64,000 nucleotides of DNA, from the NCBI RefSeq assembly GCF_000152985.1, contig NZ_CH672395.1:2308262-2372261 (forward strand), read 5' to 3'. The notes under the pieces were generated by a model that saw nothing but the letters and a program-made list of their open reading frames with translations, was not told the DNA's origin and did not search any database. Shown here piece after piece: positions 60,980 to 64,000 of this stretch. The number at the start of each line of letters is the position of its first letter. Within the stretch, counting starts at the first letter, position 1. The position numbers and the translations under genes are program-made. Source of the DNA: Leeuwenhoekiella blandensis MED217 (GTDB lineage: Bacteria; Bacteroidota; Bacteroidia; Flavobacteriales; Flavobacteriaceae).

Positions 60980-61090
60980 TTACTTCTTTTTAGAAGCAGT
61001 CTTCACCGGCTTAACAGCAGCAGGTTTTGTAGCCTGTTTAGCTGGAGCAGCCTTTTTAGATGACTTGTTTTGTGCCATTGTTTGACTCAT
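60980..61090 (-). CDS. Tiny Lys/Ala-rich basic protein (histone H1-like tail)
   Basis: ATG at 61090 on the minus strand opens a 36-residue frame: MSQTMAQNKSSKKAAPAKQA, then TKPAAVKPVKTASKKK. The stop is at 60980-60982 and a strong terminator follows 61 bp later. Composition is almost only Lys, Ala, Pro, Thr, Ser and Gln with PAK/KPA repeats, like the tails of histone H1-like proteins that bind DNA non-specifically. A start at 61078 (MAQNKSS) is also possible. The dedicated terminator and clean frame support a real gene. Such small genes are often missed. Confidence 0.7.
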   Translation of the reverse strand: MSQTMAQNKSSKKAAPAKQATKPAAVKPVKTASKKK

Positions 61091-61208
61091 TTTATAGTAC
61101 TAATGTATGCCGAAATTTGACACGTTTCACAAAGTGTATGGCGTATTTTAGTTAAATTTATAGTTAATATTTTGATGCTCTTTTGAAGCACTTTTTAACC
61201 AATAAATT

Positions 61209-61808
61209 ATGAGTAATCCCAGTAAAATAGAGGCTTATTTTAAAACGGAGCATCCTTTTAAAGATGCTATTTTAACACTTCGATCTATAGTAAACCGAAC
61301 TGCGCTTGAAGAAACCTTTAAATGGAGTGCTCCCGTGTACACCCTAGACGGCAAAAACGTCGCAGGACTGGGTAGATTTAAACATCATTTTGGAGTTTGG
61401 TTTTTTAATGGCTCACTGATAAATGATAAATATGAACGCCTGCATAATGCTCAGGAAGGAAAAACTAAAGCCTTACGACAATTACGGTATACCGATGTTT
61501 CAGAGATTAAAGAAGACGAACTTTTATACTACCTCAACGAGGCGATTAGCAATCAAAAAAAAGGATTAGAAGTAAAAGCGGCAAAACCTTCTAAAAATAT
61601 AGCACTACCTGTTGAACTCACTCAGGCATTCTCAGAAGATCAAAACTTAGAAAAAGCATTTAAAGCCCTTACTCCAGGAAGACAGAAAGAGTATGCCGAG
61701 CATATTGCTTCTGCCAAACAAGAAAAAACCAGAATATCCAGACTAGAAAAGTCCACACCGCTCATTCTTGACGGCAAAGGCTTACACGATAAATATAAAA
61801 ATTGCTAA
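61209..61808 (+). CDS. YdeI/OmpD-associated family protein with DUF1801 domain
   Basis: The 199-residue cytoplasmic protein has a DUF1801-like N-terminal domain (KIEAYFKTEHPFKDAILTLR, LEETFKWSAPVYTLDGKNV, GLGRFKHHFGVWFFNGSLI) and a C-terminal YdeI-type extension (LPVELTQAFSEDQNLEKAFK, ALTPGRQKEYAEHIASAKQE KTRISRLEK). The second part is the bacteriocin-protection YdeI signature seen in many bacteria; the actual function is unclear. It is two bases upstream of another DUF1801 gene. Confidence 0.88.
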   Translation: MSNPSKIEAYFKTEHPFKDAILTLRSIVNRTALEETFKWSAPVYTLDGKNVAGLGRFKHHFGVWFFNGSLINDKYERLHNAQEGKTKALRQLRYTDVSEIKEDELLYYLNEAISNQKKGLEVKAAKPSKNIALPVELTQAFSEDQNLEKAFKALTPGRQKEYAEHIASAKQEKTRISRLEKSTPLILDGKGLHDKYKNC

Positions 61809-61809
61809 G

Positions 61810-62229
61810 ATGGCGGCTAATAAAACACAACCCACAGATGCTTCTGTGTTAGATTATATCAATGCTGTGCAACACGAGCAACGTAAGAAAGACGCATTAG
61901 AACTCTATGCCATTTTCAACGAACTTCTCCCCGAACCGGCTGTACTCTGGGGCGATAGTTTGATCGGCTATGGAACGTATCATTATAAATACGATAGCGG
62001 CCGTGAAGGTGATTTTTTCCTTACAGGATTTTCACCGCGAAAGCAGAATCTTTCGGTTTATATTATGCCGGGTTTTAAGCGCTATACAGAATTGCTTCAA
62101 CAGCTTGGCAAACATAAAACCGGTGCTTCGTGTCTGTATATCAATAAACTTGCAGACATTGATATTGAGATTCTCAAAAAGCTGATTATCGAATCTGTGG
62201 CTTATATGCGTGAGAAATATAAAGTATAA
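61810..62229 (+). CDS. DUF1801 domain protein
   Basis: ATG at 61810 gives 139 residues; a frame from 61768 would overlap its neighbour and is rejected. The DUF1801 fold is seen in ASVLDYINAVQHEQRKKDAL, PAVLWGDSLIGYGTYHYKYD, FFLTGFSPRKQNLSVYIMPG and GASCLYINKLADIDIEILKK. The YhdG/YdhG-like family has no proven function. It probably shares a transcript with the preceding YdeI-like gene, a duplicated-domain pair. Confidence 0.86.
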   Translation: MAANKTQPTDASVLDYINAVQHEQRKKDALELYAIFNELLPEPAVLWGDSLIGYGTYHYKYDSGREGDFFLTGFSPRKQNLSVYIMPGFKRYTELLQQLGKHKTGASCLYINKLADIDIEILKKLIIESVAYMREKYKV

Positions 62230-62313
62230 AGTATCTCAACGTATTTACATTTATACTATGCCAATAAAGCAGCTATTTGCACGTTGACCTACCTACAACT
62301 ATATAATTTAACT

Positions 62314-63141
62314 ATGCGTTTATCCCTTTCTATTCTTATTACAAGTTTAATTTTAGCTAGCTGTGGTTCGGTGAAGAAAGAGAACATCGAGTATTTAGAT
62401 ACGGACTATGAAGCTTCCGCAGAAGCTCCTGAGCTTAATATTTTTCAGCCTAAAGATTCTCTTGTGGCTCACGATGTGCTGATTTTTGTTCACGGTGGAA
62501 ACTGGAACAGCGGAAATAAAAACACCTACTCGGTACTCGGGCGCAACTTTGCAGGCAAAGATTACCTCACCGTCATTCCCGGCTATACGCTGAGTCCGTA
62601 TGCGAATTATGATCAGATGACTCAAGAAATTGCCAAAGCCATCAAATGGACGCACGACAACGCCGAAAAATATGGAGGCGATCCCAACCGAATCTTTTTA
62701 ATGGGGCATTCTGCAGGTGGTCATCTTGCTGCACTGGCTGCTATGAATCCTAAATATTTAGAAAACACAGATTATATAAAAGGAATTATTCTCGACGATG
62801 CAGCCGGACTCGATATGTATTCTTATTTGCAAGAAAATCCTCCAGGTGAAGAGGAGTATTACAATGTGACTTGGACCACCAATCCCGAAGAATGGAAAAA
62901 CGCTTCGCCTTATTATTTTTTAGATGAAAATACACCGCCTATTTTGACCTTGTTGGGGACTAAAACCATTCCGTCACTTTATTATTACAATGATTTATTT
63001 CATAATAAACTGCTCGAGTTTCAGCCTGAAGCGCCACTGCTCATTATGAATAAAAATCATACGGCGATGGTGACGCAATTCTTCAATCCGTTGAGTAAGT
63101 ATTTTAAAGAAATTCAAAATTTCACCTCAAGTATTGAGTAA
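62314..63141 (+). CDS. Alpha/beta hydrolase, lipoprotein
   Basis: ATG at 62314 (275 aa) gives a lipoprotein signal MRLSLSILITSLILASC (Cys17). The alpha/beta hydrolase motifs are FVHGGNWNSGNKNTYSVLGR (HGG oxyanion hole), FLMGHSAGGHLAALAA (nucleophile Ser in GHSAG), an acidic residue in LGTKTIPS or nearby, and the late His in MNKNHTAM. This HGG/GxSAG arrangement is that of hormone-sensitive-lipase or carboxylesterase-type enzymes. The substrate is unknown. It is probably periplasmic, anchored in a membrane. Confidence 0.88.
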   Translation: MRLSLSILITSLILASCGSVKKENIEYLDTDYEASAEAPELNIFQPKDSLVAHDVLIFVHGGNWNSGNKNTYSVLGRNFAGKDYLTVIPGYTLSPYANYDQMTQEIAKAIKWTHDNAEKYGGDPNRIFLMGHSAGGHLAALAAMNPKYLENTDYIKGIILDDAAGLDMYSYLQENPPGEEEYYNVTWTTNPEEWKNASPYYFLDENTPPILTLLGTKTIPSLYYYNDLFHNKLLEFQPEAPLLIMNKNHTAMVTQFFNPLSKYFKEIQNFTSSIE

Positions 63142-63258
63142 ACTGCCTCCGGGCAAGCCTATCTACCGACAAAGGCAGGCCCACAAGACATTGGTTGAAA
63201 ACGAATTTTTAATTTCGAGACAAGCCGTGGAGTATCAAATCGTTTTGGTGGCGCCAAT
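63142..63258. repeat. Probable remnant of a dispersed intergenic repeat
   Basis: The spacer after the hydrolase contains CTACCGACAAAGGCAGGC-type sequence (63162-63180 region), a GC-richer motif that resembles intergenic repeats frequent in flavobacterial genomes. It is followed by the second copy of GGTGGCGCCAATAAA (63247-63261). No gene is credible here. Confidence 0.35.
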
Positions 63259-63261
63259 AAA
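63247..63261 (+). repeat. GGTGGCGCCAATAAA, copy 2 of 2
   Basis: Identical to 58788-58802. It overlaps the left arm of the bidirectional terminator. Confidence 0.45.
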
Positions 63262-63290
63262 AAAGGGACAGTAAAAACTGTCCCTTTTTT
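63259..63290. terminator. Bidirectional terminator between hydrolase and NDH-2 genes
   Basis: AAAAAAGGGACAGT (63259-63272), loop AAAA and ACTGTCCCTTTTTT (63277-63290) form a perfect 14-bp stem with A and T runs. The ndh stop codon is adjacent at 63292. Confidence 0.92.
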
Positions 63291-63291
63291 A

Positions 63292-64000
63292 TTAATCTTC
63301 TTCTGCGATGATCTTGTTCTGTTTAAACGGCCGCACGATAAGTCGGGCTGCTTTATCATAATTGAGATAACTGTAGGTCCAGTTGAAGAAAGTCACCACT
63401 CTATTTCTAAAACCTACCAAAAACCATAAGTGTACAAACATCCAAATAAACCAAGCAAGGAATCCACCAAAGTGAATTTTTCCCATATCGACGACGGCTT
63501 TATTTCTACCTATGGTCGCCATAGAACCTTTATCAAAATACTTAAAAGGTTCTAGCTCCTCTTTACGCAACATTTTTTTGAAGTTCTTCGCCAGATTTTT
63601 TCCCTGCTGAATTGCAGGTTGCGCCAATTGCGGGTAACCTTTTGGGAAATCTTCTGTTTCCATTAATGCGATGTCCCCAATGGCATAAATATTCTGAAAA
63701 CCGGCAACGCGGTTGTATCGATCTACTTTATAACGATTCAGTTTAGGTAAAAGCGAAGTTTCTTCAAAACCATCAATAGAAGCTCCGGTAACCCCGGCAG
63801 ACCATATAAAGGTTGCGGTATCTAAAACAAGATCTCCTTTTGTGGTTACGGTATTATTCTCATAATTTCCCACAAAGGTTTCTAAATGAATCGTCACGCC
63901 CATATCCTCTAAAAACTTCTGTGCCTTTTCTGAAGACTGCGGACTAAATGGCGGCAAAACGCGATCTGCACCTTCTATAAGGTGTATTTCGATCTCACTG
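63292..64000 (-). CDS. ndh: NAD(P)/FAD-dependent oxidoreductase, NDH-2 type (C-terminal part)
   Basis: The minus-strand frame is open to the window edge; about 235 C-terminal residues are seen, starting ...EIEIHLIEGADRVLPPFSPQ. There is no need for the TTG start at 63957. Motifs are the second-nucleotide-domain region DTATFIWSAGVTGASID, the FAD-binding IYAIGDIALM, and PQLAQPAIQQGKNLAKNFKK, followed by a C-terminal membrane-associated amphipathic region (FGGFLAWFIWMFVHLWFLVG). Type II NADH dehydrogenases pass electrons from NADH to quinones without pumping protons. Confidence 0.92.
   Translation of the reverse strand, partial: SEIEIHLIEGADRVLPPFSPQSSEKAQKFLEDMGVTIHLETFVGNYENNTVTTKGDLVLDTATFIWSAGVTGASIDGFEETSLLPKLNRYKVDRYNRVAGFQNIYAIGDIALMETEDFPKGYPQLAQPAIQQGKNLAKNFKKMLRKEELEPFKYFDKGSMATIGRNKAVVDMGKIHFGGFLAWFIWMFVHLWFLVGFRNRVVTFFNWTYSYLNYDKAARLIVRPFKQNKIIAEED

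Noticed and set aside
63159-63359. Minus-strand frame of 66 codons beyond ndh
   Set aside because: It spans the bidirectional terminator and a repeat-like spacer and overlaps ndh in another frame.

Overview
This window is chromosomal DNA from a member of the Bacteroidota, almost certainly family Flavobacteriaceae (marine relatives such as Leeuwenhoekiella, Dokdonia or Gramella are plausible, but I cannot fix the genus). The evidence is the gliding-motility pair gldF-gldG next to dnaN, a protein with a type IX secretion C-terminal sorting domain, many families typical of flavobacteria (DUF2027-Smr, DUF2752, 'CCC motif', DUF4834, DUF4870, YfhO), weak Shine-Dalgarno signals, and promoters of the Bacteroidota form TTG-N18/19-TAnnTTTG. 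The DNA is AT-rich, roughly high-30s % GC judged by eye. Genes are dense on both strands. I see no phage, insertion sequence, integron or CRISPR array.

Layout. 1-5.3 kb: the start of a lipoprotein gene, a Mn-type superoxide dismutase divergent from a SufR-like cysteine-containing regulator, DinB-like and HMA-like small proteins, a WYL regulator, and an SDR dehydrogenase below a Crp/Fnr-type regulator. 5.4-8.8 kb: an AT-rich accessory patch with a secreted S8 peptidase, a protein that looks like a circularly permuted acyl carrier protein, tRNA-Arg(TCT), and a small secreted protein with a structured, repeat-bearing 3' region. 9-12.2 kb: Smr protein, T9SS-sorted surface protein, DUF2752 and CCC-motif membrane proteins. 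12.3-15.7 kb: two MscS channels flanking a membrane-anchored EEP hydrolase. 15.7-18.4 kb: DUF72, gluconokinase and gluconate permease. 18.6-27.4 kb: LolA-like protein, pcm, Gfo/Idh oxidoreductase, gldF, gldG, dnaN, and a membrane protein/trypsin-like protease pair.

27.5-37.3 kb is a nitrogen assimilation locus. gltB-gltD (glutamate synthase) is transcribed away from a porin-PII-amtB operon, and the long intergenic region carries two related palindromes. 37.4-39.2 kb: a DUF4870 protein and an Arg/Ser/Asn-rich secreted protein behind a good sigma-54 promoter match. 39.3-44.8 kb: a surface polysaccharide operon (DUF4834, YfhO, GT4 transferase, flippase). 45-52.3 kb: envelope and housekeeping genes (transporter-like barrel, GNAT, SIMPL, rhomboid, LpxL-type acyltransferase, glmM, PagL-like, AcpH). 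52.3-64 kb: gamma-glutamyltransferase, a SatD/DUF3307 pair behind three phased 28-bp repeats, the ybbA-ybbP ABC system divergent from a tesA-like esterase (the same neighbourhood as in E. coli), an MFS transporter, a tiny Lys/Ala-rich protein, DUF1801-type proteins, an alpha/beta hydrolase and the 3' part of an NDH-2 type dehydrogenase.

Most of the window is ordinary core genome. The points most worth a second look are the permuted ACP, the dual palindromic sod/regulator promoter, the 28-bp phased repeats before satD, the sigma-54 promoter of the RS-rich protein, the paired palindromes before the porin-glnK-amtB operon, and the C-box-bearing 3' RNA at 8.3-8.5 kb.
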